A stretch of DNA of 64,000 bases from Exiguobacterium acetylicum DSM 20416 (GCF_000702605.1 NZ_JNIR01000001.1:1850501-1914500), one strand, 5' to 3'; numbered from the stretch's first letter, positions 36,984 through 45,986 are shown. Made by a program: numbers and translations. Notes: generated by a model not told the origin, from the letters alone.

Positions 36984-37799
36984 ATGGCTCGAAATAATGT
37001 CTACCTGTACTACCGAAATACACAAAGACACGAGACGCAGGTGCGAAAGTTGATTGATGTCGGTACACGATATGGACTGAACGTCGTCCAAGATCACCGA
37101 CAAGCAAACATCATCGTCTCGATTGGTGGAGATGGGGCTTTCTTGCAAGCGGCACGCTTCACAGGTTTCCGTGATGATGCCATCTATGTTGGATTCGCTG
37201 AAGGACCAAACTCGTTCTACTGTGATTTTGATATCAATGATCTTTCGGCGGTCGAAGCGATCTTTAAAGAGACAGGCAACCGTGTCTCGGATGGTGAAAT
37301 CGAAGTACGTCGTTATCCACTGCTCGAAGCATCCATCAACGGTGGACCACCGATGCTCTGTCTGAACGAATGTTCCGTGAAGTCGAGCATCATCAAATCA
37401 CTCGCGATCGAAGTCTATATCGATGACTTCCTGTTTGAGACATTCCGCGGGGATGGAATGGTCATCTCAACACCGACGGGCTCTACGGCTTATAATAAGT
37501 CACTCTCTGGTGCGATCGTCGATCCATTGATCCACTGTCTTCAAGTCAGCGAAATTGCTTCGGTCAACAACAACCGGTACCGGACACTCGGTTCTGCTTT
37601 CCTACTGAACCGTGGACGGAAACTCTCGTTACGCATCATCGAAGACGGAAACGACTATCCGATCATCGGGATGGATAACGAAGCACTCAGTCTCACACGA
37701 ACAGATTCAGTCGATATCCAACTTTCTGAAAAAGAACTGAAAACCGTCAAACTGACGAATAATACATTTTGGCATAAGATTCAACGCTCGTTCTTATGA
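36984..37799 (+). CDS. nadK2: NAD kinase, NadK2/YtdI type
   Basis: A 271-residue NAD kinase making NADP. The signature SIGGDGAFLQAARF, the NE pair in CLNECSV and TPTGSTAYNKS are in place. Bacillota carry two NAD kinases; the position near ytcJ, tpx and ackA and the protein start MARNNVYLYYRNTQR match the B. subtilis YtdI group. ATG at 36984 has AAGGGGG upstream. It ends just before a terminator. Confidence 0.93.
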   Translation: MARNNVYLYYRNTQRHETQVRKLIDVGTRYGLNVVQDHRQANIIVSIGGDGAFLQAARFTGFRDDAIYVGFAEGPNSFYCDFDINDLSAVEAIFKETGNRVSDGEIEVRRYPLLEASINGGPPMLCLNECSVKSSIIKSLAIEVYIDDFLFETFRGDGMVISTPTGSTAYNKSLSGAIVDPLIHCLQVSEIASVNNNRYRTLGSAFLLNRGRKLSLRIIEDGNDYPIIGMDNEALSLTRTDSVDIQLSEKELKTVKLTNNTFWHKIQRSFL

Positions 37800-37803
37800 C
37801 AAT

Positions 37804-37836
37804 AAAAAAATCTGCCTCCTCGGGGCAGATTTTTTA
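37804..37836 (+). terminator. Intrinsic terminator of nadK2
   Basis: AAAAAATCTGCC / GGCAGATTTTTT stem with TCCTCG loop. Its T run touches the -35 box of the next promoter. Confidence 0.93.
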
Positions 37837-37867
37837 TTGCGTCTTCCGTTACGTCACCCCTTATACT
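37837..37867 (+). promoter_or_regulatory. MerR-type promoter with 19-base spacer
   Basis: TTGCGT (37837-37842), 19 bases, TATACT (37862-37867). The long spacer, with a partial dyad around CGTTACGTCACC, is the hallmark of promoters untwisted by MerR-family activators. It drives the MerR/TipAS gene directly downstream, implying autoactivation. Confidence 0.75.
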
Positions 37868-37891
37868 CCAATCAAAGGAGGTACACAACTG

Positions 37892-38656
37892 ATGTATTCC
37901 ACTCAGGAAATTGCCAAACTGACCGGCGTCACAAAACGAACACTCTATCATTATGAGACGATCGGTCTCCTCGTGCCAAAGCGTACCGATGCCGGTCACC
38001 GAAGTTACAGCAGAGAGGATCTTTTACGTTTACAACAAATCCTGCTCTATCGTTCACTTGATTTTCCACTGTCAGAAATCCGAAGATTACTCACGCAACC
38101 TGATTCCAATCATCATACGACACTGAAAAAGCAGATTGCGCTTCTTCAAGAAAAAGCTTCGCATTATCAAATGCTCGCTCAACTCGCTGAACAGACATTA
38201 CTCACGTTAAAAGGAGGACTCCCCATGAAAGACGAACAATTATTCCGTGGTTTACGGCATGATGAGATCGTTACGCATGAAAAGCAACATGCAGATGAAG
38301 TCCAAAAACACTACGGCGACACCGACGCCTATCGAATCAGTGCAAAAAGACTACAACAACGTACTCCGAATGAGAAAGAACAACTGAGCACCATGCACAA
38401 ACAGCTCGATCAGCGCTTGACGGTCCTTTACCGTGACGGGCGCATGACTACGGATCCAGACGTTCAACAAGTCGTCAAAGATCAACATGACTTCATCGAT
38501 ACGTACTATTACCCATGCGCATTATCTCTCTTTGCCTCACTCGGTCAGATGTATGTGTCTGACGAACGATTCCGTGCCTATTACGATGCGTATGCCCCTG
38601 GACTATCCACGTTCTATTCGGAAGCTATTTCACACTATGCGCAAACATCACACTAA
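37892..38656 (+). CDS. MerR-family activator with TipAS ligand domain
   Basis: A 254-residue regulator similar to Mta/TipA/SkgA. The N-terminal MerR winged helix is typical (YSTQEIAKLTGVTKRTLYHY, then a wing with DAGHRSYSREDLLRLQQ), followed by a coiled coil (about 75-110). The C-terminal TipAS drug-binding domain starts around residue 130; an internal AGGAG-preceded ATG at 38224 (MKDEQLFRGL) could yield the separate TipAS-like short form known in Streptomyces. The ATG at 37892 has AAAGGAGG. It likely senses hydrophobic antibiotics. No efflux pump gene adjoins it. Confidence 0.85.
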   Translation: MYSTQEIAKLTGVTKRTLYHYETIGLLVPKRTDAGHRSYSREDLLRLQQILLYRSLDFPLSEIRRLLTQPDSNHHTTLKKQIALLQEKASHYQMLAQLAEQTLLTLKGGLPMKDEQLFRGLRHDEIVTHEKQHADEVQKHYGDTDAYRISAKRLQQRTPNEKEQLSTMHKQLDQRLTVLYRDGRMTTDPDVQQVVKDQHDFIDTYYYPCALSLFASLGQMYVSDERFRAYYDAYAPGLSTFYSEAISHYAQTSH

Positions 38657-40207
38657 CGCGGCTTCCGCCTGATAAACGGTTTTTCCAGCTTGGACCGTCT
38701 CGACCAAACGGTTATTTAAGATCGCTTCCCCACGCAGGCGATAGAAGTCTTCTTCAAAGATGACGAAGTCGGCATCATAGCCAGGTAAGAGCAATCCTTT
38801 TCGACCATGTGTTTCCGTCGCGAGATGTGGATTTTTCGTAAAGAGCAATAAGGCTTCAAACATCGATAACGTCTCGTTCGTTTTATTGACACGCCCTGCC
38901 GTTCCTTCGGTTGCTGCATAAAGCGACCGTCGGACATCGGGGTCAGAGATCGGCGCATCTGCTCCGCCGCACAATAATGCGCCGGTCTCAGCTAACGAAC
39001 GTAAGCGATAACTCCAGTCTAAGCGGTTCAACCCGAGTCGATCGACGATGAAATCGGCGTCATCCAGTAAAAAGACCGGTTGGACGTCAATCAAGACCGG
39101 TAACTTCCGAATTCGCGCAAGCGTTTCTGGTCGGACGACCGTCGCATGAATGATGCGATCTCGTTTCCCTTTTGGCGCAGGATACTTCTCGAGCACCTGT
39201 ACGAACCGCTCGATCGCTAAATCCCCGATGACGTGTGCCGCGACTGTGAACCCGTAACTACGTGCACGTTTGACGAGTTGCTCGAGTTGTTCTGGCGTAT
39301 GCACTTCAATACCACGTGTCGTCGGATCATCGGAATAACCACGACCGAGAAGAGCTGTTCGTCCTCCGAGAGCGCCGTCGACGAACAGTTTCATCGCACC
39401 AATTGACATCGTTGACGGTAAAGTAGGTTGTTGTTGCACGAACTCATCAATGACAAGATGATGCACGAGCAAATGCGTATGGAAGCCTGTCTCTTGCGTC
39501 ACTTCCTTATAGGCTTGCAAGATGTCCGCGACATCACCGTGATACGACAAGTCTTCTGTGTGTGCCGCAATGATGCCGTATTGGTATAAATTCTTAATCG
39601 CTGACCGGAGGGACGATTTATTCCGCTCCAAGTTTCCAGCTTGTAACGCATATAAAGGTTCAAGCGCCGCATCGTACAAGAATCCGTCAGCTTCACCATT
39701 ATCCGATATACCGACCTTTCCACCTTCGATGACAGTCGACGCTTTATATCCGAGCTGTTGGAACAAGACATCGTTGACAAGTGCTGTATGCCGGTCTGTT
39801 CGTTTCAACAAGGCAGGTGCATCAGGGAACAACTGATTGAGCCATGCTTTCGTCGGTGCACGATCAAGCTTCGTTTCGTCATAGCCTTCTGCCACATGGA
39901 TCCCATTGACTGGTTCCGCCTTGAGAAAAGCTTGCCCTAACGCTTCAAGCGTCGTATAGCGCGAGGCATCGACACGATTGATCGCTTCCCCGTAACCGAT
40001 CAGATGAATATGCGCATCCGTAAAGGCTGGATATACAGCTTTTCCGTTCAAGTCGTGAATTTGATCAATACGTCTACCGAAACGGCGGCGTAGCTTTCCT
40101 TCCTCTCCCATCGCGATGATCCGCGTCTTCTCGACGAACATCGCTGAATGGACATCCTCTTCGTGTGCCATCGTTCGAATCAATCCGTTTACGTATAGTG
40201 TTCCCAT
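38648..40207 (-). CDS. YtcJ-like amidohydrolase, metal-dependent
   Basis: A 519-residue amidohydrolase-superfamily enzyme of the YtcJ/exoenzyme-regulatory group. It has the HxH motif FTDAHIHLIGYGEA, a lysine/His metal region (VDGALGGRTALL, AAHVIGDLA, IIHATVV) and the final Asp in CGGADAPISDPDVR. The beta-sandwich segments at both ends (VYPAFT; GYDADFVIFEEDF) are normal. Substrate unknown. The stop codon overlaps the convergent MerR gene by nine bases. ATG at 40207 chosen as the first family-like residue after a GGAGTGAG site. Confidence 0.88.
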   Translation of the reverse strand: MGTLYVNGLIRTMAHEEDVHSAMFVEKTRIIAMGEEGKLRRRFGRRIDQIHDLNGKAVYPAFTDAHIHLIGYGEAINRVDASRYTTLEALGQAFLKAEPVNGIHVAEGYDETKLDRAPTKAWLNQLFPDAPALLKRTDRHTALVNDVLFQQLGYKASTVIEGGKVGISDNGEADGFLYDAALEPLYALQAGNLERNKSSLRSAIKNLYQYGIIAAHTEDLSYHGDVADILQAYKEVTQETGFHTHLLVHHLVIDEFVQQQPTLPSTMSIGAMKLFVDGALGGRTALLGRGYSDDPTTRGIEVHTPEQLEQLVKRARSYGFTVAAHVIGDLAIERFVQVLEKYPAPKGKRDRIIHATVVRPETLARIRKLPVLIDVQPVFLLDDADFIVDRLGLNRLDWSYRLRSLAETGALLCGGADAPISDPDVRRSLYAATEGTAGRVNKTNETLSMFEALLLFTKNPHLATETHGRKGLLLPGYDADFVIFEEDFYRLRGEAILNNRLVETVQAGKTVYQAEAALV

Positions 40208-40225
40208 TCCACTCACTCCTCTTTT

Positions 40226-40257
40226 TACAAAAATAGGGTGACCATGACGGTCACCCT
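40226..40257 (-). terminator. Intrinsic terminator of ezrA
   Basis: Minus-strand stem AGGGTGACC / GGTCACCCT followed by ATTTTTG, just beyond the ezrA stop. Confidence 0.85.
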
Positions 40258-40274
40258 GAATTGTCGATCCTGAT

Positions 40275-41982
40275 TTAAACGTGCAATGTTTCTTCTGGTG
40301 CACACGACCGTTTAATACGTTCGATCGCGGCCGGATCGTATTCATTTAGGACACGTTCCGCTAAGACAATCGTTCGTTCATAGTCTCCCGCTAAGAACTT
40401 CGTTTCCGCGATCGTCAGCGACATATGTATCTCGTTGTCGTGGCGACGGTACCGGTTCGCATACTGGACGAGCCGTTCGGCATACGTGACTTCGAACACT
40501 AATGTATCTAACCGTTCTTGCACATGTTTAAACGTTTCTTGGACGTCTTGACTTTGTGCGACGATCGATCGAACGTTAAACGGTAACTCTTCGAGCCGTG
40601 TTTCAAGCGTCTGCAGTGAACGATTCGCATTTCGGAGCGCTTCTTCCACCTCAGCCGGTAAGTTCGGTAATCCGAGTCGTTTCAGACGGAGACGTGTCTG
40701 CGACAGCTGATGACGCCATTCGACGATTCGTTCGCGAACTTCCGTCTCTTCTTTTCGAAGTGCCTGGAGTTCGACCGTAAAGCGTTCGTACTGAATCATC
40801 AACTGTTCTTCGAGGCGAATCGCATCGCGCATCTGATCTTCGAGCATACTGAACGGAATGATTTTTCCGGCAATCGACTCATCGAGATCTTTTGCAGCTT
40901 CAAACAGTAGCTCTTCGTCACGCTGGATCGTCTCATAATGAATCCCTAAATCTGCTGAGATTTCATATTTTTCACGTAAGATGCTGAATTCTTGTGCCAA
41001 TTGATGAATCCGTTCACGCATCCGTAGCGCTTTTTGTTTCAAGAATTGATTTTCTTTTTTTCACTTGATGACGCGCATCGACCTCACGACGGAATGTATC
41101 ATACATTTGATCAACATCGGCCGATAACTGTTGAATCGCCTCTTCCAACCCGTCGACTTCTAGCATTTCGATTTTCTCAGAGAGGCTCAGACGTTGTTCC
41201 TCGAACCGTTTGATCTCGGATTGGAGACCGAGTGGTTCAAGTGGGTACCCATCTAACGACATCTCCTTATAGCCCGCTCCAAGCTGATCAATCCGTTGAC
41301 GCAATTCATGAGCGAGAATCTTCCATTGTTTCGGTACGAGTTCGACGAGTTGACGCGTCGTTGCTACTTCTTGCTCGAGTAACAAGCTTGTTTCATACAC
41401 CTTCGTCACTTCACCTGAAGCTTCGTACTGACACATCTCATTCCAGTGCGCGTCGATCTGTTCACTTCGTTCTTCCAGACGCGCAAGCGCCGGACCGAAT
41501 GAATTCGCTTGAATCAATAATGATTTCCGAACTTGCCCTGAATCGGCTTCCCCTTGCGCTTTCAGTTCGGCTAGAACCGATTGATTCGTTTTGAACGTCG
41601 ACATCTCGACGAGCATTTCATCGATCAATCCTTCGAGTTCCGCAATCAATTGTTCCGTTACTTCGAGGTCATTCTTGACGGCGATGAACCGATATTTATC
41701 GAGCGCTTCCTCCGCCCGGTAAAGGGTCTCATCGATTTGGGCGACGTGGACCGTTAATAACTCTTCCCACGCTTGATGCCAGGAGCTGAACTTCGTCTCC
41801 GTCTCACCCGCCATCGGTAGTTGCTTTAAGTCCTGCAACTCCTTTGGAATCGATGCACTGACGATGCCTTGTTTGCGCATATCAAGTTCATCGATTTTCG
41901 CGTAGTATTTTTTTCGACTGATCATGCTAAATAGCATGACGAGTAATACGATGACGATGACTCCGATCACCCATGCCCACAT
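40275..41982 (-). pseudogene. ezrA: Septation ring formation regulator EzrA, frameshifted in an A7 run
   Basis: The first frame (41982 to 41014) encodes 322 residues with an N-terminal membrane anchor (MWAWVIGVIVIVLLVMLFSM) and long spectrin-like coiled coils, ending TKSATDA. A second frame (to 40275) continues the coiled coil for about 250 residues. Removing one A from the seven-A run at 41055-41061 (minus strand) joins them as HQVKKENQFLKQKALRMRE and yields 568 residues, the normal EzrA length. EzrA bridges membrane, FtsZ ring and PBP1 in Bacillota division. Either a sequencing error, a real mutation, or slippage. No ribosome site precedes the second part. Confidence 0.9.
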
Positions 41983-42205
41983 TTGTCACGACCTCCACTC
42001 TGTCCTACGACTTTAGATTTTCTCTAAATCGCAATAATCTTATCCTTATAATAGTATAGCGCAACCGTTTTGCATAGATTTACAAGGGCTTTTCCTGATT
42101 TCTTCCGCTGTTTTGAATCCTTTTTCCAAAAATCAATTGTTTGTCAGCTACGCAAAAACTCGTTAAACTAAAAAAAATACGCTTTTCATGGGAGGAATTT
42201 TTATT

Positions 42206-42691
42206 ATGTTCGAAACAAAGACATATGAAGGTGACCGGACGAAACAATATGACATGCTCTCAAAACAACTTGATGCGTTATTAATGGGAGAAGACAATCA
42301 AGTTGCGAACTTATCGAATGCGAGCGCGTTGCTCAACCAGTTCCTCGACCGTATCAACTGGGTCGGCTTCTATTTGACGGATACGGAGCAAAACCAACTT
42401 GTCCTCGGACCGTTCCAAGGACTTCCAGCATGTGTCCGTATTCCATTCGGTCGTGGTGTCTGCGGAACATCTGCAGCAGAGCAAACGACACAACGAATCG
42501 AAGATGTGCATCAGTTCCCAGGTCACATCGCATGTGACGCGGCTTCGAATTCAGAAATCGTCATTCCACTCGTCAAAGACGGACAAACGATCGGTGTCCT
42601 CGATATCGACAGCCCAGAATTCAATCGTTTTGACGAAGTCGATCAAGCTGGTCTAGAAGCATTCTGTACGACTCTGCTTCGCCATCTGTAA
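42206..42691 (+). CDS. ytsP: Free methionine-(R)-sulfoxide reductase, GAF domain
   Basis: A 161-residue single GAF-domain enzyme reducing free Met-(R)-SO. Three cysteines in the expected positions are seen (LPACVRIPFGRGVCGTSA and GHIACDAASNSE). The GAF core includes RINWVGFYL and IGVLDIDSPEF. ATG at 42206 with GGGAGGA upstream. Position between ezrA and rpsD matches B. subtilis ytsP. Confidence 0.93.
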   Translation: MFETKTYEGDRTKQYDMLSKQLDALLMGEDNQVANLSNASALLNQFLDRINWVGFYLTDTEQNQLVLGPFQGLPACVRIPFGRGVCGTSAAEQTTQRIEDVHQFPGHIACDAASNSEIVIPLVKDGQTIGVLDIDSPEFNRFDEVDQAGLEAFCTTLLRHL

Positions 42692-42697
42692 TTCTGA

Positions 42698-42726
42698 TTG
42701 ACAGTCGATTGTCCACACCGTATACT
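42698..42726 (+). promoter_or_regulatory. Consensus SigA promoter of rpsD
   Basis: TTGACA (42698-42703), 17 bases, TATACT (42721-42726): near-perfect, as expected for a ribosomal protein gene. Confidence 0.88.
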
Positions 42727-42732
42727 TGTAAA

Positions 42733-42924
42733 AGTGCAGAAATGATAACGATAGCGGTCAAATCGCTTACGTATCACATTTCATGACTCGGTGAATAACC
42801 GGAGGGGCATCGTGTAACTTTGCTATCAAGCGAGGGTGCCACATCATGAAATGGGCGTAATGTGGGTTTGATGGCGTTATTATTTTTATGCAAATAATAA
42901 CGAACAATAAGGAGGAGTCTTATT
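42733..42924 (+). promoter_or_regulatory. S4 (rpsD) autoregulatory mRNA leader
   Basis: A leader of about 190 bases between promoter and rpsD with conserved-looking G-rich and pseudoknot-prone sequence (ACCGGAGGGGCATCGTG, GCGAGGGTGCCAC) and a final hairpin GTTATTATT / AATAATAAC before AAGGAGGAG. B. subtilis S4 represses its own message through such a leader; the position and size agree. Confidence 0.75.
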
Positions 42925-43524
42925 ATGGCTCGCTATACAGGTCCAGCTTGGAAACTCTCACGTCGTCTCGGTATCTCACTTACTGAAACAGGAAAAGAAA
43001 TCGCAAAACGCCCTTACGCACCAGGTCAACACGGTAACAGCCGTCGTAAAGTATCTGAGTACGGTCTTCAACTTCAAGCGAAGCAAACACTTCGTCACAT
43101 GTACGGAGTAAACGAACGCCAATTCAACCGTATCTTCAACGATGCTGGCAAAATGCCTGGTATCCACGGTGAGAACTTCATGTTCTTACTCGAAGCACGT
43201 CTTGATAACGTCGTTTACCGTATGGGTATGGCTCGTACACGTCGTGCTGCTCGTCAGCTCGTCAACCACGGTCACATCCAAGTTGATGGACAACGCGTTG
43301 ATATCCCGTCATTCCGCGTGAAACCAGGTCAAACGATCTCAGTTCGCGAAAAATCGAAGAACTTTGTCGTTATCAAAGAAGCACTCGAAGTTGCTCCAGC
43401 AACTAAAGACTTCGTTACTTTCGATGCTGAGAAGCTCGAAGGAACATTCGTCCGTCTTCCAGAGCGTTCTGAATTGAACGATCAAATCCAAGAACAACTC
43501 GTCGTCGAGTACTACTCACGTTAA
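42925..43524 (+). CDS. rpsD: 30S ribosomal protein S4
   Basis: A 199-residue small-subunit protein binding 16S r[19 protein letters not shown] and the S4 RNA-binding domain ([36 protein letters not shown]) are standard. The N-terminal zinc cysteines are absent, so this is the zinc-independent (C-minus) form. It is alone, as in B. subtilis, followed by a strong terminator. Confidence 0.98.
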   Translation: MARYTGPAWKLSRRLGISLTETGKEIAKRPYAPGQHGNSRRKVSEYGLQLQAKQTLRHMYGVNERQFNRIFNDAGKMPGIHGENFMFLLEARLDNVVYRMGMARTRRAARQLVNHGHIQVDGQRVDIPSFRVKPGQTISVREKSKNFVVIKEALEVAPATKDFVTFDAEKLEGTFVRLPERSELNDQIQEQLVVEYYSR

Positions 43525-43535
43525 TCGATTGTTCC

Positions 43536-43563
43536 AGCACTCACTTCGGTGGGTGCTTTTTTT
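43536..43563 (+). terminator. Intrinsic terminator of rpsD
   Basis: AGCACTCACTTCGGTGGGTGCT: stable UUCG-type tetraloop hairpin followed by seven T. Confidence 0.95.
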
Positions 43564-43620
43564 ATACCTATGACTAAAATGTATACCTGGTCTTAAAAAA
43601 AGAGTGACGTCATTTACCTG

Positions 43621-43657
43621 TTTGTGTTAACCTTTAAATATACATAGTTAACACAAA
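43621..43657. promoter_or_regulatory. BirA operator upstream of bioY
   Basis: Perfect 11-base inverted repeat TTTGTGTTAAC / GTTAACACAAA with a 15-base spacer that contains TATACA. This is the BirA-type biotin operator layout, placed 20 bases before bioY. Biotin excess should repress bioY through biotinylated BirA. Confidence 0.85.
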
Positions 43658-43677
43658 CAGAAAAGAGGACTTCATTC

Positions 43678-44205
43678 ATGAAAACAAGAGATTTAACATT
43701 CATTGCCCTTGGTGCTGCCATCATCGCAGCCGTCAGTTCTTTGCCACAGATTCAACTTGTCGGTGCCGTTCCGATCACGCTTCAGACGCTCGCGATCATG
43801 ACGGTCAGCGCAATCCTTGGTGGCAAACGTGGCGGACTCGCTGTCTTGATTTTCTTATTACTCGCAGCAGCTGGTCTACCGGTGCTTGGCGGAAAAGGTG
43901 GACTTGCTCCATTCGTCGGACCAACCGTTGGGTACTTGATTGCCTTTCCGATTGCCGGTTTCTTCATCGGTCTTGTTGCAGAAAAAACGCGCCGCTTCGT
44001 TCCTCTCTTCATCGGGATGATCGTCTTCGGACTTGGTTTAGTTTACCTGCTTGGCACATTCGGTCTAATGGCTGTACTCGATCTATCGTTCAAAGATGCT
44101 TTTGCGATTAACTATCCGTTTGTCCTATGGGATACAATCAAAGCTGTCATCGCCACGACGATTGCCGTTCGCTTGTTACCACTCCGTTTATTCCGAACAG
44201 CTTAA
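43678..44205 (+). CDS. bioY: Biotin ECF transporter S component BioY
   Basis: A 175-residue integral membrane substrate-binding protein for biotin uptake. About six hydrophobic helices; the core motif GLPVLGGKGGLAPFVGPTVGYLIAFPIAGF is characteristic (seen in parts GLPVLGGKGG and FVGPTVGYLIAFP). No ATPase components are adjacent, so it likely shares the general ECF module encoded elsewhere or works alone. AGAGGA upstream. The operator before it supports biotin control. Confidence 0.94.
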   Translation: MKTRDLTFIALGAAIIAAVSSLPQIQLVGAVPITLQTLAIMTVSAILGGKRGGLAVLIFLLLAAAGLPVLGGKGGLAPFVGPTVGYLIAFPIAGFFIGLVAEKTRRFVPLFIGMIVFGLGLVYLLGTFGLMAVLDLSFKDAFAINYPFVLWDTIKAVIATTIAVRLLPLRLFRTA

Positions 44206-44236
44206 AAATACGAGGCTGACTCATAAGTCAATTTAT

Positions 44237-44399
44237 AAAAAGAAGAATGACTCGTTGCACGCAACTCCTACAGGAATAAGCGCATTTTTGCGCTGTCAGA
44301 GACAAACAAGACCCGCTTTCCTGCTGAAGTGAAGCAGGAAAACTGGCTTGTGTCTCGCCTGAGGAAAGGGCGTGAAAAGACAAGTCATTCTTTTTTGAG
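44237..44399. repeat. Intergenic repeat element of the Bacillaceae CTCCTxCxGGAA type
   Basis: The 215-base gap between bioY and tyrS holds an element with terminal inverted repeats (AAGAATGACTCGT / ACAAGTCATTCTT). Inner hairpins are GCGC-ATTTTT-GCGC and CCTGCT / AGCAGG, and it contains the blocks ACTCCTACAGGAATAAGCGC and AGACCCGCTTTCCTGC. I recall closely similar GC-richer elements scattered between genes in Bacillaceae. It has no coding capacity. The outer stem plus TTTTTT may also act as a terminator for bioY. Confidence 0.65.
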
Positions 44400-44420
44400 T
44401 TAACCCTATTTAATTGATCA

Positions 44421-45668
44421 TCAAGCATGCTCGACGACGAAGTATTTTTTCTTTCCGCGACGTACGATCGTAAAGCGACCGATTGCATCAGCTTCCGTGA
44501 TTTCTTTCGTTAAATCTTGCTCGCGTTCTCCGTTCAGGTAGATCGCACCGTTTGTTACGTCTTCACGTGCTTGACGTTTTGACGGACTGATCTTCGCCTC
44601 AACGAGAACGTCGACGAGGTTTGTCGCTTCACCGAGTGTAAAGCGTGGCATTCCTTTGAACGCATCTTCGATATCTTCGACTTGCAACGATTTAATATCT
44701 CCACTAAAGAGTGCCGTCGTAATACGTTGTGCTTGTGTCAGACCTTCTTCACCATGGACGAGAACGGTCATCTCTTCTGCGAGACGACGTTGTGCGACGC
44801 GCTTCTCTGGTGCTGCTTTAACTTCTTCTGCGAGCGCATCAAGTTCTTCGTGCGTTAAGAACGTGAAGTATTTCAAGAACTTGATGACGTCAAGATCGTC
44901 AACGTTGAACCAGAACTGGTAGAACTCGTACGGTGATGTTTTGTCAGCATCTAACCAAACCGCACCACCTGCTGTCTTACCGAACTTTTGACCGTCTGCT
45001 TTTGTAACGAGCGGTACCGTCAAACCGAATGCTTTTTCTTCATGACCGGCACGACGAATCAATTCCATCCCTGCTGTGATGTTCCCCCACTGGTCACTTC
45101 CTCCGACTTGAAGGCGGCATCCTTTGTCTTCGTAAAGTTTCAAGAAGTCAAACGATTGAAGTAACATGTATGAGAACTCAGTGAACGAGATTCCGTTTTG
45201 AAGTCGTGAGTCAACAGAGTCTTTCGCAAGCATGTAGCTGACCGGGAAGTGTTTTCCGATATCACGCAAGAAATCGATGATCGTCAAGTCTTTCGTCCAG
45301 TCCAAGTTATTGGCGATCGTGACCGGGTTCTCTCCTTCAAGCGGTAAGAAACGCGACAGTTGATCTTTAATCCGGTTTGCAAATTCTTCAACGATATCCG
45401 ATGTGTTCAATGAACGTTCCGTTGCGCGACCACTCGGGTCTCCAATCATTCCCGTCGCCCCACCGACGAGACCTACGACATGGTGACCTGCTTGTTGGAA
45501 TCGTTTTAAGACTAAAATCGGCAACAAGTGCCCGATGTGCAATGAATCAGCTGTTGGATCGAAACCCGTGTATAGCGTCGTTGGTGTCTCGAGTAATGTC
45601 TTAAGTCCTTCTTCATCCGTCATTTGGTTAATTAAACCGCGAAATTCTAAATCCTCTAATAACGTCAT
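44421..45668 (-). CDS. tyrS: Tyrosyl-tRNA synthetase
   Basis: A 415-residue class I synthetase. GFDPTADSLHIGHLLP contains the HIGH motif and KFGKT the KMSKS-equivalent. The C-terminal S4-like tRNA-binding domain (SPSKRQAREDVTNGAIYLNGE) is complete. It is preceded by a T-box leader. The start MTLLEDLEFRG has AGGAGG upstream. Monocistronic, convergent to bioY. Confidence 0.97.
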   Translation of the reverse strand: MTLLEDLEFRGLINQMTDEEGLKTLLETPTTLYTGFDPTADSLHIGHLLPILVLKRFQQAGHHVVGLVGGATGMIGDPSGRATERSLNTSDIVEEFANRIKDQLSRFLPLEGENPVTIANNLDWTKDLTIIDFLRDIGKHFPVSYMLAKDSVDSRLQNGISFTEFSYMLLQSFDFLKLYEDKGCRLQVGGSDQWGNITAGMELIRRAGHEEKAFGLTVPLVTKADGQKFGKTAGGAVWLDADKTSPYEFYQFWFNVDDLDVIKFLKYFTFLTHEELDALAEEVKAAPEKRVAQRRLAEEMTVLVHGEEGLTQAQRITTALFSGDIKSLQVEDIEDAFKGMPRFTLGEATNLVDVLVEAKISPSKRQAREDVTNGAIYLNGEREQDLTKEITEADAIGRFTIVRRGKKKYFVVEHA

Positions 45669-45700
45669 TGTGTCTCCTCCTAAAGTTCACTTTTAACAAT

Positions 45701-45956
45701 AAAAAACCGTCCCTTCGTCTAAGACGAAGGGACGGAAAATTCCGTGGTACCACCCTGATTGCCCTTTACATAAAAGGACCACTTGGTTCGTCGATAACGG
45801 GACGGACCGCTTGATTTCTCAAGAAACTCCCGGAAGCGTAATTCGTAAGTTCACTGTGTCCTAGTTCGCAGCACCACTAGGTCTCTGTCACAGGGAGTGA
45901 CTTACTACTGTATTCCGATCACTGTTTAACGTAATATATGAAAATAAGATGGTTTC
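45701..45956 (-). promoter_or_regulatory. T-box leader RNA of tyrS
   Basis: Minus strand: the T-box AGGGTGGTACCACGGAA (about 45740-45756) precedes the terminator stem CCGTCCCTTCGTCTTAGACGAAGGGACGG (45701-45735; quoted in halves CCGTCCCTTCGTC / GACGAAGGGACGG) with a T run. Upstream, AGTAAG-like and GAACTTACGAA segments suit Stem I, and a UAC triplet there is the expected tyrosine specifier. Uncharged tRNA-Tyr would switch on tyrS. Confidence 0.93.
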
Positions 45957-45986
45957 ATGATACGTCGAAGGCGAATCCGCTGTCAA
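45957..45986 (-). promoter_or_regulatory. SigA promoter of the tyrS leader
   Basis: Minus strand TTGACA (45981-45986), 18 bases, TATCAT (45957-45962). Confidence 0.75.

Noticed and set aside
41014-41061. Programmed -1 frameshift in ezrA at the A run
   Set aside because: The -1 frame reaches a stop within a few codons; only +1, or loss of one A, restores the protein, and no stimulatory structure was seen.
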